Both the position numbers and the translations under genes were made by a program. A stretch of 64,000 nucleotides of DNA, from positions 11,672,594 to 11,736,593 of the forward strand of contig JAAALK010000082.1 in NCBI GenBank assembly GCA_019279435.1. Direction: 5' to 3'. Every line of letters begins with the position of its first letter. Position 1 is the stretch's first letter. Positions 30,101 to 41,041 of the stretch are shown here, in pieces. Origin of the DNA: Zizania palustris. Its lineage: Eukaryota; Streptophyta; Magnoliopsida; Poales; Poaceae. The notes under the pieces were generated by a model. It had not been told where the DNA came from and searched no databases. It was given only the letters and a program-made list of their open reading frames with translations.

Positions 30101-30318
30101 TCTAGGTCTCAAGATTCTTTTCGGAGCCCTTTGGAGCGAGGCCTACTCCGAACCCCTTTCGGAGTCCTCCGAAGCAAAGCCTCCAAGCTCCCTTTGCCAG
30201 AAGCCAAGTCTCAGGCTAGTTTCGGAGTTATCCTCTGGGCTAACTTCAGAGTTAACCTCTGAGCTTTGTTCGGAGTTAACCTTCGAGCTCCTTTCGGAGC
30301 TCCCCAGAGCCAGTCTCC
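30101..30318. other. Low-complexity segment between element B and solo LTR G
   Basis: No firm gene. It holds repeated TTCGGAGTTAACCT-like units that would encode Ser/Glu/Leu/Thr repeats. After removal of G it joins 33839 without a break, and the open frame continues there with similar composition. It could be the decayed first exon of element C's antisense gene, but I cannot show homology. Confidence 0.4.
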
Positions 30319-33300
30319 TGTAACAGCCCCAGAATTAAAATAAAATAAAAATGAGGGAAAAGAATTTTTTGGAATGAAATGATTTATTTAATTAAAGAAA
30401 AGGGCTAAAAGAACTCAATTAAAGCAAAGCAGGGATAAATATTTAAAATTATACCTGAAAAATTTATGGTGAAATCTAGAGACCAAGAAATATTTTTGAG
30501 AATTTTTACAAAATTTTAGCAACAGTGCTTCAAGCCTTAAATAAATAATCTATTTTCTGGAATTAATTTAAATGAAAAATACATTTTTAATCCTATTGGG
30601 CCGCAACCCTGAATTCCCTCCAGCCCGGCCCAATCCCTCCACCTCAGCCACTGACAGGCGGAGCCACCTTGTCGGCGCCGCCCGTCCCCTCTCTCCTCTC
30701 CCGCGCGCCCGACGGTCCCACATGCCAGCCTCACGCGTGCGCCCCTCTCACTGCCATCTCTGGCCCACCTGTCGGCACCCCTCTCTCCTCCGCACCACAC
30801 ACCGCCAGGCCCACCTGGCAGTCGCCGCACCATCCCCCCTACCGCTGCCATGCTCGGCCCACCTGTCGGCCTCTACCCTTTCGCTCGCAGCCGCTGACAG
30901 GTGGGGGTCACCTGTCAAATTCATCTTCTACAAATGGAAGGGGATCTTCCCCCTTCCTTTCCCGGCGCCCCTTCCGATTTTAGCCGTCGACCGCCGCGTG
31001 ACCCCAATCCGGTCCCGGATTATTCCTCCCCGATCACCGGCCACCACTTTCCGTTAAAAGCCAACGCAATTTCGCCCAATTGGAAGCCAATCCGAGCACT
31101 TGGAAAGCTCGCCGGCAAAAATGGAAGCCTCCCTCGGATTTCCCTCCCTCCGCCTTCCATTCACGCCGTCGGCGACCCCTTTAAGTACCCTAGTGCCCAC
31201 CGCATCTCGCCCACACCAGAGTTTTCTTAGCCTTCGCCTACCCGAGCGCCGCCACCATTTTTCGGTTTGTTCACCTGCTTCGGCTCCGGCAAGCCCTCGC
31301 CGGCGCTCCAAGACACCGCCGCCCTCGCCGTCGCCACCGATAGGACCGCCTCCCCGCCCTTTACCCCGGCCTCGCCTTGGTTGGCCGTGAAGACCCCTGG
31401 AACCAGTCGCCGTCGTTGATCCCGAAGGACACCGCCGCCCTCTCCTCGACGCCGACCACCGCCGCTACTCCAACGTCGTCACCGCTGGTATGCCAGGAAC
31501 TCCCTTGTGCCCCTCTTTCCATTTTTGGCTTTGGCCGCACCATGGGACCTCGCTGTCGCCGGGGATCCATCGCCGTTGCATCGCCGAAGCTGGAGAAGAA
31601 GGGTAGTTTACCCCCTTCAGCCCGTGCCGTGCCGGAAGGGATCTGGGCCGTTCGATCCGATGCGGACGGTTAGGATTAAAGCCCCGTCAGGTTTAATCGG
31701 GGCCATTCATTTGGCCGAACGGGTATCAAGGCCTGTGGGCCGTTGGATTTCACTTAAACGCCCCGCCTAGCCACTGACCGATAGATCTAGATCCAACGGT
31801 CCAGATCCAATCGGCCCACGCGCACAGTGCGCGGGTCCATGGTGGACCTATCTCACCGTGGACCCACGCCTGTTTCTGGGTTTAAAATAAAATTCAGAAA
31901 ATGTTCCAAACTTTAAAAATTCTTATCTTGCTCAAATTATCTCCAAATTTCACCGTTTTAATTCTGGAAAAATTGTCTTTTTATTCTCTGTACTTTTATG
32001 CAAAAAAACAATATGCTTACTTGGCACAAAATAATCTTATTAATTAATAAAGAGATGTTCCCTTTAGGAATTAATTAATATTCCACTTAAATAATTCATA
32101 AAAACCTTTAATAATTTATATATTAAATCCAGAGAACTTAATGACTTTACTCCACTGTTTTGATGCAATAAAAATAGCATGTTCACTTTGCCCACTTTAT
32201 TCTATTAAATAATATTGCAAAAGCCCTTTTAGGATATTTAATTAATTCATATAATAAGAAGTCCACACTTTATGAAAATATCCTAAAAACTTATATAACA
32301 ACTTCAGAAGACATAATAACTTAATTTCACTATTTTTAATACCATAAAAACATTAAGGCTATTTTATACCTTTTTACTTCAACATTAAAAAGGGGAAAAT
32401 AAAAACCTCCTTAGGAAAAATACTTATATCAAGATATAAAATTCAGGAACCTCTTTTAAACTTAACCTTAATATTTAAGTAATAAATTCGTAGAACGTAA
32501 AAACCTATCTCCTTTACTTAACCCAACAAAAACATGTATGCTTGTATGATTGGTTTTTGGAATGTTTATTGAATGTTGTGTTTACTTTTCCGTATCGAGA
32601 AGACTTCTACGCCGTCGACGATCCGGAGTCTTACCCCGAGGTTCCACCTTCACTGTTTGCGGATCAAGGCAAGTCATCGACCCACTCCTGTGGAAATAGT
32701 TGATCATCATTGAGCCCATGTTTTAATAAATTATCGCTATAACTCATAGGATAATATTGCATTAGTCAAATGTCAAGCCCTACACTTATATGTATTAGAT
32801 CCCCGTCCTTGTGTGCAAACCCAAGCCATGCTTATTGAGCCTTAACTCCTTGTCACTCTACAAATATTATATTAGCTAGTGCCTAATGTACCGGCACAAA
32901 TGCTATAGGATAAAAAGAATGAGTCGTAGATAGTTGGAATCTGTTATATGAATTTCCCCGTTATTCTCGTCTCTGGACTCTGTTGGAGTTGGCTATGTTA
33001 TAAGTATGGTGGGTTCCGGGTGCAAGCTCGGGAACTGGTTGGTCGCACCCGGGGCACTATAAGGACCGGTCTGCGGGATCTGTTGCCAAGCACTTCCATA
33101 CCAACCACAAGTCTAATGGGTAAGTCCTAACTGGAAGTATGGAACAATCCGACTCGATGCACCATAGTGGAGGGGGCAAGGGGCAACCTGCGGGTGACTT
33201 GTACTGACGTGGCTCAAGGGGGGTATGGTGAGGCTCGACGCGTCAAGACACGATATGAAACCCATAAGAGGGTGCTGTCGGGTCGAGGAGGACCATATGG

Positions 33301-33838
33301 AAGATTTTGGCATGAGTTCCCGTGGTATGGGTCATCTCGTTACACTTTGGTGTAAGTGATGAGTGCGTGCCTTGTGGGTACAGTGGTACATATCTGATCA
33401 GAGTACTTAATCTTTTCGAAAAGTCGAGCCCACGGTCAAGGGCAGGTTGTGTGACTACTCGCAGTTAGTTTACAATTGTGTGAATGGTTGAGTTATTCAT
33501 GGCATGTAAGGACTGTTGAGCAAGGTGGGGCTGACTGTACCCCTCGAGTTAGAAGATGATGATGCATACACATGTTTACATTTCTGTACTAATAACTTGA
33601 TCACATTTAATGCTTTACAATTACGCTTTTCCGCAAAATTAGCCACTATCTCCCTTGTTATTACCCTGCATTATATTTGCATCCGGTGGCTTGCTGAGTA
33701 CGTTTGTACTCACCCCCGTTGACTTACACCACTAGAGCCCATCTACTACGAGGAGGATGAAGGTCTGGAGTAGCGACCCAGTCAAGGCGAGACTGGAAGG
33801 AGGATGAAGGTTCTGATTTATTAAATCGGGGCGTGACA
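30319..33838. mobile_element. Solo LTR G (3520 bp), probably of a Tekay-type gypsy element
   Basis: Begins TGTAACAGCCCC and ends GGGGCGTGACA, flanked by a perfect 5-bp duplication TCTCC (30314-30318 and 33839-33843), with no primer site or coding region. The size and ends resemble the 3 kb LTRs of grass Tekay/Del elements such as RIRE3 and RIRE8; that family call is from memory. The part 30600-31870 is GC- and CpG-rich. The part 31880-32520 is AT-rich with loose repeats of a CATAAAAACCTTTAATAA type. Open frames in the GC-rich part lack any protein features I know. Confidence 0.85.
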
Positions 33839-34480
33839 TCTCCAGACCCTTTTTCAGCCGATTCGAAGCTAAGTCTCCGAGAACCTTGTTCAGAGTTCAG
33901 TCTGGAGTATACTTCGAAGCCCACTTCGGAGTGTCCTTCGAAGCCTTCCTTGCAGCCTCTGCCTGAAGAGCTCCACCCCCTACTCCGAACCCAGAAAATA
34001 TTTGTAATTCACTACAGTGTAGAAGTCATACCATGGGCCCCTCTACCCCTAGTATGTCGTTTAGCTGGTCAAGAAGTGACGTTTATCTGACACGTTTGTA
34101 AAGCTGTAAAGCACTTTGTACAGTAGACTAGCCTTTTTCCCTTTTTGCCCCTGTAAGCCTATGACTTATAGAGGGCATTTAGGTCTTTTCCTTTGGCCTG
34201 CGTACCTATAAAATCAGGGCCAAGCCCTTGTAAAAGTTCAGCTCCTCTAGGGCCATGAGAGCCCCGAGATTCATTAGACTCCACCGAGGCATATTATGCC
34301 AAATCCACCACAAACTGGACGTAGGGCTATTATCCCTTAGGGGAGGTCCAAACCAGTATAAATCTTTTCTCCTTCTGAGAGAACCCTTCAAGGTTCATTT
34401 TACACACCATACACACACATATAAAACCTGTGTTGTAGCTAACACAATTGCTACAACACCGGCCTTTGCCTGCTCCTGTT
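33839..34480 (+). other. Unresolved segment with an LTR- or promoter-like module
   Basis: The first 170 bases continue the Ser/Glu/Pro-rich open frame from before G. From about 34005 to 34480 the sequence looks like a small LTR or promoter: TATAAAA at 34207-34213, a CCCTTGTAAAAG motif downstream, a second TATAAA-like motif near 34360, and a TGTTGTAGC/GCTACAACA inverted pair near 34430-34460. I could not fix ends or a target duplication. It may drive element C's antisense gene, or it may be a separate solo LTR. Confidence 0.4.
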
Positions 34481-34484
34481 CTAG

Positions 34485-35141
34485 GCTAGACCCCATTAAA
34501 ATCTACGGACGGAGGCCAATCCACTGAGGGAGGTCAGTCTACGGAGGCCTCCGAAGATGCTTCGCTGCGCTCCGGCCCATCTCCGAATAAAGATGACCAG
34601 AGTGCCTTGTCAAGGCTCCCCATCCTAGCTCCTTTTCTAGAGCGGAGGACTGGACTTCAGATTTTGCTAGAGCCTTTGGCTTGGGCTAGTCGCGAAGTTG
34701 GGGAGACTGATTTGGTTTCCACTCTTGGAGAAGCTGAGAGGTCAGAGCTGCACGCAGCTTTGGAACGGGTGGCCCATCAGGTACGAAGTATCTGCAAAAA
34801 TAGAGTTAATTCAAACACATGTAAATGATTTACTCACATTGCTCTTTTTCTTCCTTCGCAACAAATAGTTCTAGCTTGAGCTACGGCCATATCACACGAG
34901 CAAAAATGCAACTGGCTCAAGGAGAAAGTAACAGCTCTTCAAGGGAGTCTTGTAAGCTCTGAGATTCGGACTTCAACCTTGGAAGAAATGATAGCCGCAA
35001 AAAGAAATGCTAGGACTAGCTTGGAGGCTTCCAATAAAGAGCTCAAGGCTGAGCGGGTTGTCCTTCGGGCTGAAGTGGAAAGGTTGCGAGGAGAGCAGGC
35101 AACTGAGGGAGCTAAAATGGTCAAGCTTCAAGAGGAGCAAT
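34485..35141 (+). pseudogene. Antisense gene of element C, 5' part
   Basis: Homologous to the antisense gene of B. A probable acceptor (CTCCTGTTCTAG, 34473-34484) precedes an exon with a short GGQSTE repeat, then LPILAPFLERRTGL matching B's LPLLAPFLEHRTGL. The exon ends at CATCAG (34780) before GTACGAAG, exactly where B's intron 2 starts. After about 90 bases the coiled coil resumes (VVLRAEVERLRGEQ against B's LVLRAEVEKLRQAA). B's acceptor GCAG is GCAA here and an Arg codon has become TGA, so the copy is dead. Element D cuts it after 35141. Confidence 0.75.
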
Positions 35142-36829
35142 TGTAGGACCGAAAGTAGCGACCAGAGGGGGGGTGAATGGGCGCCTAAAAATTTATCGCT
35201 AAACGATATCCTAATCCCAACACCCAAATCAAACTTAGCAAGACAAATAATATTAGCAAAATAAATTACTGGAATTAAAGTTGTCTAGCCTAAAAATGAT
35301 CGGTATCTTAATTTAAATGATATTGAAGATAACCTAAATAAAATTACTGCAGTAAATAACAACTAGATAAATCACGAGATATTTATATTTCAGTCTAGAA
35401 ATAAAAATACTAATCAAATGAATAAAACATGGATCATTCAAAAATTAATTCTGAATTACATCTAAGATATTGCACTTGAAAACTAGAATAAAAATATTAC
35501 TACGACTAATAGATTTTTCTGTTCTTTTTATATGAGCAGATTAATTAATAAAAATATTGATGCGACTAATAGATTTTTCTGTTCTTTTTATATGAGCAGA
35601 TTAAACAGATATATTTAAATAAATAATACGAGATAATGAATAAGCAGATTAAAGATTGATATCTAGCAGATAAAAATATCTACGAAAATACTAAAGGTAA
35701 TTTTACTGCTAATCAAAATAGATCAATATTTAGTTGATTAACTAGCTAAAAAATAGTAGATTAAAAACTAACTTACCTGCGGACCTTCTGCGTCAACGTT
35801 GTTGTTGCCTCTCGTGCGTCGCTCCCGCCTACAACCGGCCGCCGTGAAAAACCCGCACCGCCGTGGGCCCTGGTGCTTCTGCTGCCTCGATCCCGCCCGC
35901 GTGGATCAAATCAAAAAGCCTCCCGTGCACCGTGCAAGAGACCGTGACATGCTGATCCAAAAACAGCAGCCGGTCGTGGGCCCCACCGTGGGAAAGCGCC
36001 TGCTGTGGATGAGCACGCCGGTCGGCTGACGTGAAGCCAGAAGCTGCCATGCAGTGGGCCAACGCGCTGCCGTGCACAATGAAAGCAGCAGCCGCGTGCT
36101 TTCATCTGGTGCCTGGGAGCTGCTGCCACAAGAAAAAAATTCCGGAGAGAAGGTGCGCTATTCTGATGCACGCGTCGGCCGGAGCGAAGAAAAACTCAAT
36201 CGACGGAGGAACCGATCGAACTAGAAAGAATTGTAGATCCAAAAAACTAATCGGTGGACTGTAGATTAATCTATTAGAAATAGTCATCTATCCCCAGGGG
36301 GGATAGGGGCCTATTTATAGGCGACTCCTAATACATGAAAAGACTAATTTACCCCTAGGGTACTGACTTTATCCGAAAATTACTAAAATATTCTTAGAAA
36401 AATCACCTGACTCAAATAAAAATATTCTAAACTTAAAAACTAAATATTAATATCCTAAAAACAAAGTAATCATAGGTTGTCAGTTTTGCGCTAAAACTGA
36501 CAAAGCATCCACCATCTTCGCACTGGGTATATGGATTGGGCTGACCCGACCCCGCAGCTTCCTCAGCCCGGCAATCGCTCGCTGCCTATGTACCTGAGTC
36601 AAACCCAGTGAACAGACCGATGGATCATCTGCCGCTCCTAGCCATGTACCTGGATTGGGCCAGCCCGACTCCGTGGCTCCTCTGCCCGGTTGTCGCTCGC
36701 TGCCTGTGTACCTGAGTCACATGCGCCTCAAACTCGGCAGGTCTTTATTTCTCTTCTTCTTTGACTTCCGTTGACAATCACTCATCACATCTGGAGTATC
36801 AAACCCATGTACTTCAACATGGTTTCTCA
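35142..36829 (-). repeat. 3' LTR of element D (1688 bp)
   Basis: On the plus strand it runs TGTAGGACCG...GGTTTCTCA, directly followed by the complement of a polypurine tract. It contains a near-perfect local duplication of AATAGATTTTTCTGTTC (near 35509 and 35569) and a GC-rich block at 35780-36180. It differs from the 5' LTR by several indels, including about 46 bases near 35240 absent there. Confidence 0.9.
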
Positions 36830-38165
36830 ATCTCCCCCTTGATGAGTGCATTGTCAACACCGTCTTCAGCTCATCTTCAGAACCTGCAAAACATGTGGAA
36901 ACAGGAAAACAAAAACAAAAGAAAATAGAAGAAAGAAAATAAAAGTTTAACCCTAATGACCAAAAGCCAAACAGAACCAAGAAAATGGTCATTATGGTTA
37001 ACTAGAAATAAAGACTCAAAAACAAATGCAAATCTTAGAATTTTAAAATTAATCCCAGAGAAAGCTAAAAAATGTACTCCAAAATTTCTCCCCCTTGTTG
37101 ACAATTGGACTCATCAAGTGAGACTAAATGCACTCTAGATAGACATAGACACAAACTCCCCCTAAAATGCATCTCCCCCTCAAAACATGCCATGAATGCA
37201 GATGGGGTGCAGGTGGAGTGTGACAAGCATGATTCTTAGATATGATTAACTGCAATTACAACATCTAACAGGAATAGCAAAAGATATATTGTCTAAGATA
37301 CATGACATGATCAGTGCAACAGATGATATCGAAAGAAAGTCATTAGCACGCATTTTTCGATTTTTGCAAACAAAAACATCACCACATTTTCTAGTTGACA
37401 AGCAAAGTAAAGCATGAGATGCAAAAGCTAACTGATATCTACCAAAATAAGCATTGTCCAAAACAAAGTACTTCAGCAAACTTGTCATCTTTTTAAATTT
37501 TTCACACTTTTTCTTTTTACTTTTTATTTTTTTCATCTCTGCCAGGGGTTATTTGCATGTCAAACCTTGTGCTAACCGTCCAAGTCAAGCCTAGGCCAGA
37601 ATTGGACCATCAGAAACTTAAGACATTGGTCTTGGCATACATTACACCGTCCTAGTTCATACTAAAGTGCTATGGTAAGCATTCCAGAACAATGCAATGC
37701 GACAAAGCAAACCCACCTGGATCTTTTCTAATAATCATAAAAATGCATAATTTTTTCAATTTTCTAAATTTTTTATCATTTTTATAACACATTTTTCACA
37801 TTTAAAGCATATGGATGTCCAAGTTGCATATCTGCATCTAAGTAAGGATCTAGCTACAATGCATGTAAAAGATAGCGAAAGCATTCAACCTACACATGCT
37901 AGTTACCAGAAGCAATGGTGATTATTTTTCAATTTTAAAGCACAAAAGCCATGCATATGACAAATATCAGATATATCATGTGAACTGAAACAGAGCATGA
38001 TCATTGACAAGTAATCAAAAGCATATACTAGCTAGAGAAAGTAAAGCAGATTAAACATATAAGAGAAGCAAGCTCAAAATGTGATTTATGATTATGCATT
38101 ATATGAACACACACAAAAAGACTCAATAAAAATAAGAAGAAAAAGAAAAAATGACACAAAGTATC
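36830..38165 (-). other. Non-coding 3' region of element D with repeated polypurine tracts
   Basis: No gene. On the minus strand GGGGGAG-type tracts occur next to the LTR (36830-36840) and near 37087-37096, 37157-37163 and 37172-37180, the same pattern as in element E. The remainder is A/T-rich and aligns loosely with 26262-27596. Confidence 0.8.
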
Positions 38166-41041
38166 CTAAAAAGGATACACAACTCCCAAATCCCCTCGTA
38201 AATGCCCAAAGTAGACTGATCTAGGGGCTTAGTAAAAATATCAGCCAACTACTGATGGGTATCATAATGAATAAGATCTATGACTCCTTTCTCATATTGA
38301 TCCCTCAGAAAGTGAAAGCGCACATCAATATGTTTCGTTTTTGAATGAAGACATGGGTTTTTCCCTACACTAATTGCACTGGTGCTATCACAAAACAATG
38401 GAACTCTCGAAGGGAAGAACAACCCAAAATCTCACAAAGTAGAAATCATCCAAACCAACTGAGAACAGCAGCTAGCAACAGCTACATACTTAGCCTCAGT
38501 AGTAGAAAGCACAACTCTAGATTGTTTTCTAGAGGACCAAGAAACAAGTGAAGAACCAAGAAGCTGGCAAGTACCTGAAGTAGACTTGCGATCCAGCAGG
38601 CACCCACCAAAATCAATGTCCAAAAAACCAGCTAAATCAAGAGACGATGATGCAGAATAATAAAGACCTAAATCAGGAGCATAAGTAAGATACCTGAAAA
38701 TACGCTTCACAACTTGCTGGTGAGATGCGCGTGGCGAAGACTAAAAACGCGCGCACACACCCACGACAAACTGAATGTCTAGTCTCATCGCAGTCAAGTA
38801 TAGCAGTAATCCGATCATCCCTCGATACACTCTCTCATTTACCTTGACGCCGTTCTCGTCCTTGTCTAGACCACCAGATGTACCCATTGGGGTCATCTGT
38901 GGCTTTAGCTCTCCACCAAAACCAAATTTCTTTAGCATGTCCCGTGTGTACTTACCCTGGTGGATGAAAATGCCATCCTTGGTCTGCTTGATCTAGAGCC
39001 CTAGAAAGTACTTAAGTTCTCCCATGAGACTCATCTAAAACTCGCTATGCATCTGCTCAGAAAACTTGGATACAAGCTCATTAGTAGAACCACCAAAAAT
39101 AATATCGTCCACATAAATCTGAGAAACCAATAAGTCTGCACCATCTCTAAGCAAGAAAAGAGTCTTGTCCACAGAACCAATCACAAAACCTTTCTACAAC
39201 AAGAACTGCTTTAGGCAATCATACCAAGCCCTGGGGGCCTGCTACAGACCGTATAAAGCCTTCTACAACTTGTAAACATGTCGTGGAAATTTAGGGTTCT
39301 CAAAACCGGGGATGCTTAACATAGACCTCCTCCTCTATTCAAACCCGATTGCGAACAAAACTAGCAACAAAAGCAGACTCAGCAAACATAGCAAGAGAAC
39401 CAGCTGAGGAACGTAAAGATCTCTCCGTAAGATCACCTATGATGAGCTCTGAAGGGTGATCACGCTGAACTGCTCGAGATCCTAGGTGATCTAAAGTCAC
39501 CTCACCAGAGTCAGCAACTGGCTCTTCTAGACTCGGCTGACAAGTCATCTCACCGGAGTCAGCACCTGGCACCTCTGGACTCAGCTAAGGAGGCTCGATC
39601 GAAGTAGAAGGAGTAATTAGAGGTCCGTCCTCATCCTCAGTCGAAGTCTCAGAAGGTGTGGGATCTGCAGGCGGTGCAGAGGGCCCACCCTCATCATCAG
39701 CAGGAGGGTCATCATCTTCCTCGACGATGGACTCTCCAAGCTCATCATCTCCAGAAAGCTCAAAAGACGGAGTCGGCGAGGGCAAAGACATCAAAAGAAA
39801 CCTCACAAGTCTCGAAAAGCATCTGCGAGTTTAGGTTCCAAACACGAAAGCCTCGTGAGTGCAAAGCATAACCAAGAAAGACTCCATCCCAACAACAAGA
39901 CTCAAACTTGTCTAAATGCCCTCCCTTCTTAAGCACAAAGCACTTGCATCCAAAAGCTCGCAAGTGACTCACCTTCGGCTGTCTACCAAAACACAACTCA
40001 TATGACGTCTTACCTAAGTAAGCTCTAAGAAAAATGCGGTTGGAAAGATAGCAAGCTGTGTTCATTGCTTCAGCCCAAAAATGCCTAGGAGTCCTATGAT
40101 TATCAAGCATCGTCCTGGCCATCCACGACGCCGTTCTGTGGGGGAGTGTAAGGAGCAGAGAACTGATGATCAAGACCCTGTTCACTACAGAAACTAATGA
40201 ACTGAGAGTTCTTAAACTCAGAGTCGTTGTCCGAATGAATTTCCCGCATCAGACCATTGTTCTTGTTCTTCAGCTTCAAAATCAGGTCATGAACATACTG
40301 AAAAGTCTCATCCTTAGACTCTAGAAAGTAAACCCATGAAAATCGAGAAAAATCATCAACTACCACAAGGGCGTACCACTTCCCACCGACTGAGCGTACT
40401 CGAGCTAGACGTACTGTGTCCTTGTGCAACAGCTCTCCCGGGTAAGTCATCACCTGAGTCACAGGTGCGTGAGAAGAGGCAACCATTTTCCCATGACGAC
40501 AGGGATGACACACTAGATCCTTCTCCATCTTGAGCTTAGGCAATCCTCGGATAATATCCATAGAACTCAATCTAACAAGTAGATCAAAGCTAAAATGGCC
40601 TAACCTTCTATGACACTTCCATAACTCAGAGGAGGATCTAGCCATCAAACAACAAGAAGGGCCAGAAGAACTAGAGAAATCAATATGAAAAACCTTACCA
40701 AACGGTAAGATCCGGGAAACTAAAGAACCTCTAGAATCAACAACAGAAGATATGCCCTTCTTAAAGCGCACTTCTAAACCATCCTCAAGCAGTTGCAAAA
40801 CATAAATTAGATTAAAGTTTAGATTTCCAACTAAAGCAACATTCTTCAAAGAGAAATAATCAGAAATACGAATCGACCCAATACCTTGTACCTTCCCTTG
40901 ACCACTGTTCCCGAAAGTGATGTATTCCTTGGATCTTGGGGGAGTGAGGCTGGAGAACCATCTGCGCTGTCCCGTCATATGGCGAGAACAACCTGAATCC
41001 ATGATCCATACGTCCTCCAGTCCTCGATCCTGCAAGATCAA
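38166..41041 (-). pseudogene. pol of element D (broken copia polyprotein)
   Basis: Same gene as E's pol, ending at a matching stop (38166-38168). Protease DSGCSRHMTG and the integrase zinc region are readable. A 26-base deletion removes the codon for the integrase's catalytic Glu and shifts the frame. Two further deletions, 75 and 266 bases relative to E, remove the region before RT and the first RT catalytic motif (E's FQMDVKSAFLNG). Stops are frequent after that. RNase H pieces remain near 38432-38710. It cannot make a working enzyme. Confidence 0.9.

Noticed and set aside
30537..31770. Several open frames of 70-160 codons in the GC-rich part of solo LTR G
   Set aside because: High GC removes stops; frames overlap on both strands, are Pro/Arg/Ala-rich and show no domain.
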